Assembly (NCBI GenBank): GCA_030248295.1
Contig: JASANH010001367.1
Location: forward strand, 558,001-622,000
Length of the DNA stretch: 64,000 nucleotides
Source of the DNA: Mesodorylaimus sp. YZB2_4
Lineage: Eukaryota > Nematoda > Enoplea > Dorylaimida > Dorylaimidae
Reading direction: 5' to 3'
Under the pieces are notes generated by a model, which made no database searches, was not told the DNA's origin, and saw only the letters and a program-made list of their open reading frames with translations. The translations under genes and the position numbers were made by a program. This document shows, piece after piece, positions 1 to 9,192 of the stretch; within the stretch, counting starts at the first letter, position 1; each line of letters opens with the position of its first letter.

Positions 1-191
1 GTACCACGAGCAGACGCAGATGGTGCCCTACGACAACAGGTGCTAGGAAGAGTGTGATCAGCCGCCATGTGATGTCTTGACGAATGACTGATCGCTTGTC
101 ATGTGTGCTCGAGTTGGTGTCATCTTGGTCGCGTGCAAACTGGAGGTGATGATGTGGATGACTCATCTGGTACCGTCGAGGTGCTCTGAGT

Positions 192-210
192 GGGGGGGGG
201 GGGGGGGGGG
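192..210. repeat. G19 homopolymer
   Basis: Nineteen consecutive G residues. It is the longest of six G/C homopolymer runs in the window (others at 969-981, 18145-18154, 23489-23500, 34340-34351 and 41209-41223). Such runs are prone to slippage and may form G-quadruplexes. Confidence 0.95.
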
Positions 211-327
211 ACGGGGCTTACAGCCCATCCGCCATAGCCCTTTCCACTTCGAGGTGCTCCTAGTGGAAAAGGACGCTACTGTGTATGCTGATCCCCGCAC
301 AGCCTTGGGGATAAGGTTTGACGATTG

Positions 328-480
328 TGAGACGATTCCCCCGCTTGGTCGTTTCCCCACTGAGACGATTCCTCCGCTGTGTCGTTTACCCCACCGTGCC
401 TGGTGGGGGAAACGACTCACTGAGACATGCGTCGGTTCCCCCATTGTGACGGTTTCCCACCGTGTCGTTTCCCCCACCAT
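328..480. repeat. 17-bp minisatellite block, left copy
   Basis: Degenerate tandem units of about 17 bp of the form TGAGACGATTCCCCCGC / TTGGTCGTTTCCCCAC, roughly eight units. The block switches orientation internally: positions 381-395 and 402-416 form a 15-bp inverted repeat with one mismatch around a 6-nt loop. The same unit appears in reverse orientation at 985-1100. Confidence 0.85.
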
Positions 481-984
481 AATTTTCTCCTGATGTGCAG
501 GTAGGTACGACGTGGGTCGCAAAAGGCAGCACATGCGTGATTGGATGTGTGTGGCAGGATGATAGGTTTGGCTTGTAGGTTGAGGGGCAGTGTAAAGTAC
601 AAGTTTGGTGCTGCAGCTCAACGTGCAAGGTATTCAGGCTACAAACTTTTTGAACTCCCAACTTATTGCAGAATTATTATTGCAGGCTCCCAACTTACGC
701 TGCCAATACGAATGTATGTAAGACCAGACCAGGTTTTCTGTGCCAATGAAGACATGTTTCAAATACAGATGTACGGACAGAACTACCTCACTGTGAATCG
801 GGAAAAAATAGAAGACACAAATTTAGGCAGTGGGGCTTGGGTGAATTCACCAGTATGACAGCTGCAGATTTTAGCAAAATAGTTTTCTCATTCACGATAC
901 ATTAGGCTCGTCTTCTTTGTCCTTGCACCAGGCGAGCGCGGTCCAAGGAGCAAGCGTGAAGTCGATTACCCCCCCCCCCCCACC

Positions 985-1100
985 ACACGAGGTGGGGGAA
1001 ACGACACAGTGGGGGAATCGTCTCAGTTGGGGAAACGACCAAGTGGGGGGAATCGTCTCAGTGGGGGAATCGACCGGGTGGGGGAAACGTCTCACAATCA
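985..1100. repeat. 17-bp minisatellite block, right (inverted) copy
   Basis: About six units of GTGGGGGAAACGACACA / GTGGGGGAATCGTCTCA in tandem. This is the reverse complement of the block at 328-480, so the two blocks form a large, imperfect inverted repeat around about 500 bp. A C13 run lies immediately before it, at 969-981. Confidence 0.85.
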
Positions 1101-1592
1101 TGTAGACGGAGACACCCATAAAAAAGCCGCCGCTGAGTTTTGTTGATGCTGACAGTATTATGTTCACATGCGTAATTTATCATTATCTTCGAAACTGTTT
1201 TTTTCCTGTATTTAGGTTTGAACAAACAGAATAGTACTGACGATAGACCTTTAGCCCCTTATGTCTTTGCTCAAACCAGCGACTCCTCGACTGTCAATGT
1301 AAAACCACCTCAAACGATCGAGGCCTTTTCAACTTGTTTTAACAGGCACGTATTTTGCTTTGCTCTGACCATCTTTTACGTCCTCGCCCCACCCACAAAA
1401 CCTGCGTAAGAAATTCGACGTTTTTTGACGTCACGGCGCGCACTATACTTACTTGTCAGAACCGGAATCGGAAATATCCGCCCTCGCAGTCGCTACTCGT
1501 AAAAACAACGACTCTCTATGGGCATTGTTCAATGAACATAGAACATTGTAAGTGGGTGGTTATTGGTCTTTGGTGTAGTTGCAAAGTGAACA

Positions 1593-2248
1593 ATGGCTTT
1601 TGTTATAATCGCTTTTCTTTCTCTAATATTCACTTTTTGTGGTAAGTAGATAATCCTTTAATTGGGGATAGTAGCGAGCATGAGATATGGAGCGCTACAG
1701 GTCTCCTAGTCATTGTTATTGGGTAGGTACGGGTGCAGATTCCAGCAGACACGCGTTCATAGTTGTATGTGCTGCCACAGCTCTAATTTTCTGCCTTCAT
1801 TTCAGAATGTAAGAACTATGGCCCCAACGTCACAGCGCCAACCAGGTTCGACTTCGGTGATTTCATGACATCGAACAATTCTCAATATCACGCTATAATG
1901 CAACAAGATGGCAACTTCGTCATTTATACTGGATCCTTGGCCGACAACCCGAACAGTGCCAAGTGGAGAACCAGGACGAACCAACGCTCGAATGGCCCTT
2001 ATCACATTGACCTGCAAACAGATAATAATTTCGTCCTCTACGACGCGTATCAGCAACCGCTTTGGAAAGCCAAAATTAGACGCAGGGGCGTGCCTCCAGC
2101 CAAGTTGGCATTGCAGAATGATGGTAACTTGGTCCTCCGCGATTCACTGAACAAAGTGTTGTGGACAAGCAAGGCAGACTTGAAAGATGTGGTCAAAGTG
2201 ACCAAGAAGCCGAAGAAGCCCAAGAAAGACAATGGATGGAACGATTGA
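1593..2248 (+). CDS. Secreted bulb-type (B_lectin) mannose-binding lectin-like protein
   Basis: Two exons, 1593-1641 and 1806-2248, joined in phase across a 164-bp GT-AG intron, give 163 aa. Residues 1-17 are a strongly hydrophobic signal peptide (MAFVIIAFLSLIFTF), so the protein should be secreted. The body is a single bulb-type lectin (GNA-like beta-prism II) domain with three repeats of the mannose-binding signature QxDxNxVxY: QQDGNFVIY, QTDNNFVLY and QNDGNLVLR. The third repeat has lost the final Tyr, so perhaps two sites bind sugar. The C-terminus is a short Lys/Pro tail (KKPKKPKK) ending NGWND. In plants, fungi, sponges and fish the fold binds mannose; a defensive or mucosal role here is inference. 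An AATAAA lies 55 bp after the stop. Confidence 0.85.
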
Positions 2249-2302
2249 GCTGCCATGCATTTAACCATCATTTTGTGTATTTAGTTTAGTAAGCGTGCGA
2301 AG

Positions 2303-2308
2303 AATAAA
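2303..2308 (+). terminator. Polyadenylation signal AATAAA of the lectin gene
   Basis: A canonical AATAAA 55 bp downstream of the lectin stop codon, on the same strand. Confidence 0.7.
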
Positions 2309-2852
2309 ACTCCATGTGCCTCATTGTGAGACTACAGTATGTGTCGTGGGTAAGCGTACTGTACTCTCAACGAGCTGACTAATCGTAAGTCCTACAGGCA
2401 GGCCTACATTTCGGGCAGGTCATCCATGGCTCATCAACCTTTTTCTTATCCTCAATTGAGAGTGGCACCGTGGGAAGACGCTACCATTTATGAGCTATCT
2501 AGAACCACGTCATTTGCCTTTCATAAAACTCGGGAACCAGTCTCACTAATTCTTGGCAGTAACAGGCCAAATTCATCTCTCAATAACGTTACTGTACTGT
2601 CATCTCCTCACACACACTGGAGCGTGTCAAAGAAGCGGGCGTAGGATGACTGCTCTGTTCAAAAAGCGCGTTACGCAGAAAGCGAATCCGGAACGCTCCC
2701 CCATGCAGAGCAGCACAGCATACGGCAAGTAAGTGCATGAAAACTAGCCACAGTGCATCTGGTTTATGAAAAAAGTAAAAGTCGTAACTGTCCTTTTGCC
2801 AGATTGTCGCTCTTCCAAGTCAATCTGGGAAAAAGTCGTCGGGTCACTTACC
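2309..2852. other. Intergenic: lectin 3' flank and promoter region of the first FN1-like gene
   Basis: No coding region recognised. Two TACTGTAC octamers occur here, at 2357-2364 and 2590-2597. Confidence 0.5.
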
Positions 2853-3491
2853 ATGTACTCGTTTCACTTCTTTTGGTCAATTTTCCCTCTATTCGCTGCA
2901 CTGACACAAGCGGACATGCGGTGTTCATTGGAGGAAGAGACAAGCTGGAAGAATGGCAATGGCTTCAGCTATATCTGCTTGAGAGGTCAGTGGCGAGCAT
3001 GGGCATGCAGGGTACCCTGGGATGGAGCGGTGGTCATAGAAGGGCAAAGGTACACCAGCTCTGCGAGGAGGACGGTGTATGAATGCGGTCGCTTATCAGG
3101 AACCGAACTTCAGTTCAAAGCCGTTGCGTGTTTAACTGCCGACCAGGCGCTGGTACAACCAATGGAAACTGTTACCAAAAGTGGATATGCATTCACATGC
3201 GTCAGGCAGGGATTAACAGAAATGACCTTGGATATTGTGCCAGAGAAGCCATCTACAACTTCTAACGCAGCGGAATTATCGGCGAAGAAAGCTGACGGCT
3301 CGAGAAATGTGAGTGCACCAAGCGCTGTCATGTCCACGGCGATGCCGGCCAAACTATCGACAGCTGCAGTAATGCCTCGAAGGATACCAAGTGACGATCT
3401 TCGTATTATGCCGAAGATGGTCAAATCAGTACCTCAGCCTTCAGATGGTAAGACTGATTCAAAAACGAGATGCAGCACTCGCGCATATTAG
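2853..3491 (+). CDS. Secreted Cys-rich protein with FN1-like (MIG-18-type) modules, copy 1
   Basis: Single open exon of 212 aa when started at the ATG that gives a clean signal peptide (MYSFHFFWSIFPLFAALTQA). The open frame extends upstream to an ATG at 2766, but that would bury the signal sequence. The mature part has the spacing C-(about 18)-YIC-(8)-AC, then G-x-V-x-x-G-Q-x-Y, YEC and VAC, and a third TKSGYAFTC. This alternation of aromatic-Cys pairs and Gly-rich turns resembles the fibronectin-type-I-like modules of nematode MIG-18/MIG-6-type extracellular matrix proteins. It is followed by a Ser/Ala/Pro-rich, Cys-free tail from about residue 128. The same pattern recurs in the gene at 4995-5647, so the two look like diverged paralogues. 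Family assignment is from pattern only. Confidence 0.6.
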   Translation: MYSFHFFWSIFPLFAALTQADMRCSLEEETSWKNGNGFSYICLRGQWRAWACRVPWDGAVVIEGQRYTSSARRTVYECGRLSGTELQFKAVACLTADQALVQPMETVTKSGYAFTCVRQGLTEMTLDIVPEKPSTTSNAAELSAKKADGSRNVSAPSAVMSTAMPAKLSTAAVMPRRIPSDDLRIMPKMVKSVPQPSDGKTDSKTRCSTRAY

Positions 3492-3739
3492 GGGAGAACG
3501 GAGTTCCACAGGATTACAGACAAGACACAGATAATATAAAGTATCAGTATATTCGCCCGAAATTAGTCAGATAGTTGCAGAATACAAATTGCAGCTAACT
3601 GCAAACATAAGCTACCAAAAGACGGAACCACATCACGCAACTGGGCCATACCATCAGCTACAGTAGATGTTCGATTACCTGGAATAGGAATCAGAACACT
3701 GTTGAAACCAGAGCCAACTTTGGCTCCGCAGGACTTTTC

Positions 3740-4798
3740 TTACTTCGGGTCTTTTCCCCAAAGCGAGATCAGGTTCAAGGTGCCGATCCAAGCATGTTGC
3801 CAAGAGTCAGCGCGGAATGAGTACCTCTCAGTTACGGCACAGATCTGTATACCATAACTTTTGTTAGGTACGACCTTGGTCAGCGTAAATTTGTTGCCGT
3901 CCTGGAAACAGAAAATTTTAATTGCGCTCATCAAATTTTTGCTTGACATACCGGCTTGTCGAACACGCTGACGGCGCAGACGGCATCTTCGAATTCTCCT
4001 TTCTCATTCAACCATCCATGGCGCACGCAGAAGGCCAAGATCGGCGACCCGATTTTGTTGTAGTTCTTTTTCTTCGGCTCCCAGCTGAACTCGATGGTCA
4101 TCAGTCCATTTTCATCCTTCTGGGATGAAATGTAGCTGCAAGCTACCAGATCGCAATTCGGATAGAAGTTGTCTTCCCCGGCGATGATTTCTCAATCAAT
4201 AGCCAATATAATTATAATCATTTCAAACAGAGAACACAATCGTCTTACTCTTCTCTTCGCTCGACAAGTGTTCTGACAGATCGATCACTCTGATCGGAGC
4301 TCTTTTCCACGAATCGCCGTGGAACGGGTAGTTGTCCGTGATGGCGCATATTTGCAGGCCGATGACCTTGCAAGGTTTCACTTTCACAGTGATCGAATCG
4401 CCAGCCTAAACATTAATTTCAAGCTAGCCAATATCACAAATATGTAAAGTCACGTAGTTACCGGTTTCTGCGCCACCATAATTTTCGCAGCCTCGTTGAT
4501 GATTTTTCCGCCGTCGACTGGACCGTAACGAACGAAAAAGGAAGCGATTGGCAAACCTATTTTCTGGTAGCTTTCCACTTTTCGTTCCCAGCTGTATCCG
4601 ATTCGTAGCAGATCGCCTTCTCTTACGACCGAAACGGTATGCGATATTTCCAAATCGCAGCTCGGATAGATCAGCTTTTGAGAAACTAAAAATATAGCAA
4701 TTTCGAAGGAATGCAAACTCATTTAGAGAAAACATGGTCATTTGTCACTCACTGATCGAGGCAGGCAGTTTGGCGATTTCGCTCAGTTTTGAGAACAT
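3740..4798 (-). CDS. Two-domain FN3-like (Ig-fold) protein, unassigned family
   Basis: Five exons on the minus strand (4798-4753, 4685-4462, 4405-4249, 4190-3952, 3901-3740) splice in phase to 275 aa; four introns of 50-67 bp. The protein is two tandem copies of a roughly 120-residue unit. Each has YPxCDL, an YSWE/FSWE strand, KIGxPI, a F/C-VRxG strand, a KPxG(D/N) turn and a late GxQICA(I/V)T motif followed by (G/A)DSW. The exon structure is repeated too: an intron falls just before the KP-turn sequence in both units. The W-E, V-R-Y/H-G and G-x-Q-I-C-A elements are arranged as in fibronectin type III domains, but I cannot name a family. No signal peptide or membrane segment is visible, so it may be cytosolic. 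It lies inverted between two FN1-like secreted genes. Confidence 0.75.
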
Positions 4799-4994
4799 TT
4801 TTCGTGAACTTTCCTACGCAATAAACCGATCGTTCGCTCACACAGGAAAGACATGCACTATGGGGCTCGCTTTTCTGCCCATTCAAGGGAAGCATAGCCA
4901 AGACAGCAGTGTACAGCGGTTGTTGGTTACATCTCGCTGCTGCTCTGCTACTAACAGATGCTTATCAGTTACCCATAAATATTTTTAGTTACAG
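4799..4994. other. Divergent intergenic region; probable missing first exon of FN1-like copy 2
   Basis: This lies between the divergent starts of the FN3-like gene (-) and FN1-like copy 2 (+). A hydrophobic stretch at about 4925-4968 (CWLHLAAALLLTDA) could be a signal peptide, but it has no in-frame ATG. The first exon is therefore unresolved. Confidence 0.4.
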
Positions 4995-5647
4995 TGGGGA
5001 GTCAGTTTCAAAGTCAGTCACAGGGCCAAACCATCTTCAATCAAAGTGCAACAGGAGAATGCATATTCGACGGCAAAAAATATGCCGTCGCCGCAGACAT
5101 GCAATTGGGTGGTGCATGGTACATTTGTAGTAAAGCGAATGGAAATGCTCCTGAACCAGTTCTTATCGGTTGCGTCGATTCGTCAGGAGCTAAGTATCGA
5201 TTCGGAGAACGATTCGAGAACAGATTCTTCGCATTTCGCTGTGATCAGTTGGACAAGACGGCCGTGGTTACCGGTTATGCCTGTATCGAGAAGTACCCCA
5301 ATGGTACCAAGGCCGAACTTCCTATTGGTCGACGTTGGCTGGTCGGGCCAGCCACAAGGAACAGTCGGTACATTATGCAATGCAGCTCGGACGGTGCGTT
5401 CAATATTCGAAGGCAGGCTGCATTGTGCTTCTACAATACCACATACGGCTCGGGAGTATTGACTGGAGGGTGCATGATGGATGTGGGGGATGTACTTGTG
5501 CAATGCATGCCCCGTAGTCAAATGTGGCCAAATGTGCGAGTGCGCGTGAAAGAGAATCCGAGTACGAGTGATAGGAAAAAGATAGAGACGGAGGGGGACC
5601 TGAAGTATTGCAACTCCTCGCCACTGCCTGGTGACGTTCTTTTGTGA
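4995..5647 (+). CDS. Cys-rich FN1-like (MIG-18-type) protein, copy 2 (5' end unresolved)
   Basis: An open exon after the acceptor TTACAG at 4989-4994, entered in phase 1 and running to TGA at 5645-5647, about 217 codons. It contains C-x-FDGKKY, WYIC, LIGCVDSSGAKY, FAFRC, TGYAC, RYIMQC and further Cys pairs. The C-x-DGxxY...W-x-x-C...GC-x-x-x-x-G-x-x-(Y/F) order is characteristic of nematode MIG-18-like fibronectin type I modules; at least two and probably three are present. A basic, polar Cys-poor tail follows from about residue 180. It resembles the gene at 2853-3491 in module layout. No in-frame ATG precedes it, so a signal-peptide exon upstream is expected but not identified. Extracellular matrix location is inferred from the family. 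Confidence 0.55.
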
Positions 5648-6005
5648 AGGCTAGAGAGAATGTTTAGGATGTGCCGGTACTGGTTGGTGAGGTCCTAAAC
5701 CAATGGGTGCCAAACCTGATATTCGATGCCGCTAAATCTGTATATTGTGCTAATTAGCGAGATGCGATGCGATGTGATCAGAATGATCTTGTTAACGTTT
5801 AATATATAGTGGTCATCAATTTCAGGAACCAACCGGAAAAAAATTAACCGTCTTTCTTCCACGAAAAATATATTTCTCATCAAAACTTGTGCACAATTCG
5901 TTAAAATTAGCTGTCTCACTCTGTATAGCATATGGCGGCTACAGCGTAAGCTTCTTACGAACAGGAAAATACACAATAGCACACTATGAACTATCCGTAA
6001 CCACG
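5648..6005. other. Intergenic between convergent FN1-like copy 2 and muscarinic receptor
   Basis: AT-rich; holds the 3' untranslated regions of two convergent genes. No coding signal seen. Confidence 0.6.
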
Positions 6006-9000
6006 TTAACGCACTGTCGTCACTGTGGCAGATTGTCGCCTGTTGGCGGCAGCCACAGCCACGGCTGCAATGGCGGCAGCTGCATGATGGCTACTGGGAC
6101 GATGAGATGGTTTGACTGGTGTCCACTTGCAAGTCATTATTCGCCAGAAGGTGCGTCTAAATGTGGCGTTGCACAGAGCGTAGAGCAGGGGGTTGACAGT
6201 GCTGTTCAAGTAGCATAGGTAGTAGCTGAAAGTAAACCAGAAGTCGGGCACAGTGCCAGGATGGAACGATTCGATGCACACGATCAGATTGTAAGGAGTC
6301 CAGGTCAGGATGAATGCAAGCAAAATAGCACTGAGGGTACGTGCCGCTTTGCTCTCTTGCTGCCGTCTCTCGCCTCTCTTTCTGCGTTGATAAGAATGAC
6401 GCGTTTTGGAGTTTCCCGAAGCAGCGTCGCCAGTCGATGGAAACCCTCTCATGGAAAGTCGGCTTGCGATGCCACCCATGCTGATGGTGAGTCGAGTGGG
6501 CATGCCCGCCATTGGCATAGAACTGTCGCTGTCCATACAAACACCCCTGTTTGCAATTATGAGCGGCGAGGCGGGAGGAGCCACGACTGACGTGGCATCA
6601 CTGACAGCGCTACTGCACGACGAGAGACGACGGACAGGATTGCGAGCACCTGAACCAGTACCACTCACTGTCACAGTGGGCGTTGAGTCATCGCTTGGCA
6701 TATTATTCGCTCTCTCGGGAGACAAATAAGTTTGATCCAGAGTAGCGTTCTCGTGCAAGGTAATGATAGGTCTACTGCCCCTCCAGCTCCCACGGTGGCT
6801 CCCTGAGCGGACGCTGATTGGCGAAATGGTATCGGGTGGTCGTTCGGCTGGTTCAACCTCAGCAGTAGTTGCATTCTCGGAAGCTTCCTTGCCAAGCTGT
6901 ATTAGTACCGTGTACGCCGACGGCACCTGAGCAGGTGTGGACGGTGCGGTAATAGAGGAGCCGCCAAGACTAGGATCCCCTTCCGCTGTCTTAGCTTGTT
7001 CATGATTGCCATCGATGGCCATGGTGTTAGCCTGACTGTAAGCCTTAGGCGTACTGTGTTGTCTCGATACAGACCTCCCCGATCCAGCACCATGCTTAGC
7101 TGCTGCCATTCTCGTGGTTGCCGACATTTTCCTCAGCTCTTGAATGGGCGAGTGCGCAGGGTCGCAGCTGCTGCCCGCATTCTTCGAATGATGGCGCCTG
7201 TGATGCGATGTCTCACTGGTCTTATGACCGCCTGCCGACTGTTCTGCAGCCTGTTGAAGGCGTTTGGTTGAACGTTGCTTTGATGGCACCAGTGACATAT
7301 GCCGAGAGACAGTCCTGTCACTGGGGGATCCCTTCCTTCTGACCATAAAACTTTGTCTGACATGATTCACGAATTGGTTGGCTAAAGTCGAACCATAATC
7401 GGACGGTGTGGGACTGAGAGGACGGTGCAAGGCGGTTAGTTGACCACCTACACATTTCACATTGGACCGGAGAGGGTAGGCTTCGCTGGTCGTGTTGTCA
7501 CCACTGGCCAAACTGAAGCTATCGTCTTCCTCGAAGCCAGAAGACGCCAGTGAGCCTTTGCGAGGTGAGCTGGTTTGGCTGATCTGTTTGGCTCGCGAGA
7601 AGTGATCCAACAGAGCCTGTATGCCCCACGGCTTGGCGTCGACCTCGATCTTCTGTAAAGTGGTCGAACTCACCTTAGCCGTCGGATTCTTCGAGTCGCT
7701 GTGACCCCGCAATCTGAACGAGTGATTGTTACACGTATTTCGAAAAGTGGTAATCAACTCAGAGTCGGCACTTTCTCCAGCCAAGACTGGATCGAGACCA
7801 GATTTTGAGTAGTTGGAAGCTTTTCTAATGAACGTTGAACCGAGTGAAGAGGACATTGCTCTCTGAACGGGCGCCTGGCCGTGTTGCAGCTTTTCATCAG
7901 AACGACGCACACTTTGCTGGTGGAAGGCTTGCAGCTTGACTAACTCGCGTTGCCTCGTCCTCGTGACGTAGTAGACTCGACTGTACAGTATGATCATAAT
8001 GATGACAGGGCCGTAGAAGGCCACTGTGGCCGTGCACAGGGTGACTAGGGAGTTGGTTTTCAGAAATTGCACTATACATTCATTGGCTGCCAATTGTGTG
8101 GGTTCTCGATCACGATACAGGTGCGCCTCGATGTGAGGCCAGGCAATGATGAGTGGCGGCCAGAGGACTAAAGATATGAGGAAGGTGGCTGCGATCATAA
8201 TCATGGCCTTCTTGCTAGTTCGTCGAGGTCTATAAGTCAGTGGCCTCGTCACGGAGAAGTATCGATCAAAACTGATCAATAATAGATTCATGACCGATGC
8301 ATTTGACATGAGATAATCTATAGAGAGCCAAAACTGGCAAGTGGTATATCCTAACGTCCACTGCCCCTCGGCAGTATAAAAAGTCATGAGAGGAATGGAA
8401 ATGACTCCAATCGTCAGGTCGGCTACGGCCAAGGAAAATAAGAAATAGTTGCTAATCGTCTGCAGCTGTCGTTCCAATTTGAACGACATAATCACCATGA
8501 GGTTTCCCCCAGTCGTAAGGATACTCAGCAAAGTACCGGCCAATATGATGGCCACCGTATGGGGCAAGGGCAGCGGGTAGTGATAGGCGTCGCTGTAATT
8601 GCCTTCGCGGAAGTTCCTAGACACCCAATCGGGAAAGCTGACATTCTCTCGCCAGTCCAGATCGCTACCAATCGAAGTCACAGTGCTTGCAAGGTCGGGC
8701 GGTGGAAGAGGGGATGACTGCGAAACAAACGAATCAAAGTTTAGAGGCGATATAGTCAGCAAAGAAGGGGCATTATCGAGCGAGCTCGTGTAATCGAAGT
8801 CTAACGTGTTATCAGTTTCGTACTCGTCGTAATAATTCGGATAAGCAGTTGAGTTCGTGACAAACTCCGGCGATGACCAAGGCGATGCCGAGGCGGGCGG
8901 TGGGTGCATGGAGGCCAAGAAGGCGGATAAGTACTTGTACATAAACTTATCCGTGAACGAACCATACTGGTCCAAAGCTGGATTATCAGTGGTCGCTCCG

Positions 9001-9011
9001 AGACCGTCCAT
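6006..9011 (-). CDS. Muscarinic acetylcholine receptor (class A GPCR)
   Basis: One uninterrupted coding exon of 1001 aa, about twice the usual length for the family. The N-terminus (1-150) is extracellular with NST, NVS and NYS glycosylation sites. TM1 begins near 152. TM3 carries the acetylcholine-binding Asp232, then NASVMNLLLISFDRYFSVT with DRY at 249-251. The conserved disulfide would be Cys225-Cys312. TM6 (about 888-912) has W904-T-P-Y907-N908, TM7 has Y930, Y934 and the NPLLY motif at 940-944. These aromatic and Asn residues form the orthosteric cage of muscarinic receptors. Intracellular loop 3 runs from about 362 to 880, roughly 520 residues rich in Ser/Thr and basic residues, far longer than in vertebrates. 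The C-tail has an Ala-rich run. Invertebrate relatives are the GAR/mAChR group; subtype and G-protein coupling cannot be settled from sequence alone. Confidence 0.95.
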   Translation of the reverse strand: MDGLGATTDNPALDQYGSFTDKFMYKYLSAFLASMHPPPASASPWSSPEFVTNSTAYPNYYDEYETDNTLDFDYTSSLDNAPSLLTISPLNFDSFVSQSSPLPPPDLASTVTSIGSDLDWRENVSFPDWVSRNFREGNYSDAYHYPLPLPHTVAIILAGTLLSILTTGGNLMVIMSFKLERQLQTISNYFLFSLAVADLTIGVISIPLMTFYTAEGQWTLGYTTCQFWLSIDYLMSNASVMNLLLISFDRYFSVTRPLTYRPRRTSKKAMIMIAATFLISLVLWPPLIIAWPHIEAHLYRDREPTQLAANECIVQFLKTNSLVTLCTATVAFYGPVIIMIILYSRVYYVTRTRQRELVKLQAFHQQSVRRSDEKLQHGQAPVQRAMSSSLGSTFIRKASNYSKSGLDPVLAGESADSELITTFRNTCNNHSFRLRGHSDSKNPTAKVSSTTLQKIEVDAKPWGIQALLDHFSRAKQISQTSSPRKGSLASSGFEEDDSFSLASGDNTTSEAYPLRSNVKCVGGQLTALHRPLSPTPSDYGSTLANQFVNHVRQSFMVRRKGSPSDRTVSRHMSLVPSKQRSTKRLQQAAEQSAGGHKTSETSHHRRHHSKNAGSSCDPAHSPIQELRKMSATTRMAAAKHGAGSGRSVSRQHSTPKAYSQANTMAIDGNHEQAKTAEGDPSLGGSSITAPSTPAQVPSAYTVLIQLGKEASENATTAEVEPAERPPDTISPISVRSGSHRGSWRGSRPIITLHENATLDQTYLSPERANNMPSDDSTPTVTVSGTGSGARNPVRRLSSCSSAVSDATSVVAPPASPLIIANRGVCMDSDSSMPMAGMPTRLTISMGGIASRLSMRGFPSTGDAASGNSKTRHSYQRRKRGERRQQESKAARTLSAILLAFILTWTPYNLIVCIESFHPGTVPDFWFTFSYYLCYLNSTVNPLLYALCNATFRRTFWRIMTCKWTPVKPSHRPSSHHAAAAIAAVAVAAANRRQSATVTTVR

Positions 9012-9192
9012 GCCGGATGTGTGCCGTCAAAACTGATTCGATAAATGAAATAAACGACAAAGTCGAATTGAAAGGAAGACGGCTCGGAGCGCAGCCTCTT
9101 CAATAAACTTCTCATTCATTGAATCAATCCACATTTCTCTTCGACATCGGCGCGGCTGTGCATCTTGGCCGCGTACCTATCTTTCTTAGAGC
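9012..9192 (-). other. Probable 5' UTR exon segment of the muscarinic receptor with upstream ORFs
   Basis: A polypyrimidine acceptor (TTTTTTCAG) at 9193-9201 on the minus strand precedes this segment, which suggests that the coding exon begins with about 180 nt of 5' UTR. It contains upstream ATGs, including a 15-codon ORF starting MHSRADVEEK. Such uORFs often damp translation; that is inference. Confidence 0.5.

Larger units (their letters stand above)
1..1592. other. Repeat-rich intergenic stretch upstream of the lectin gene
   Basis: Apart from the minisatellite blocks and homopolymers listed separately, I see no coding signal here. The open frames (for example 541-858) resemble no family and mostly cross the repeats. 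Confidence 0.6.

Noticed and set aside
541..858. 105-codon open frame in the left repeat region
   Set aside because: No domain, no splice partner, overlaps repeat-bearing DNA.
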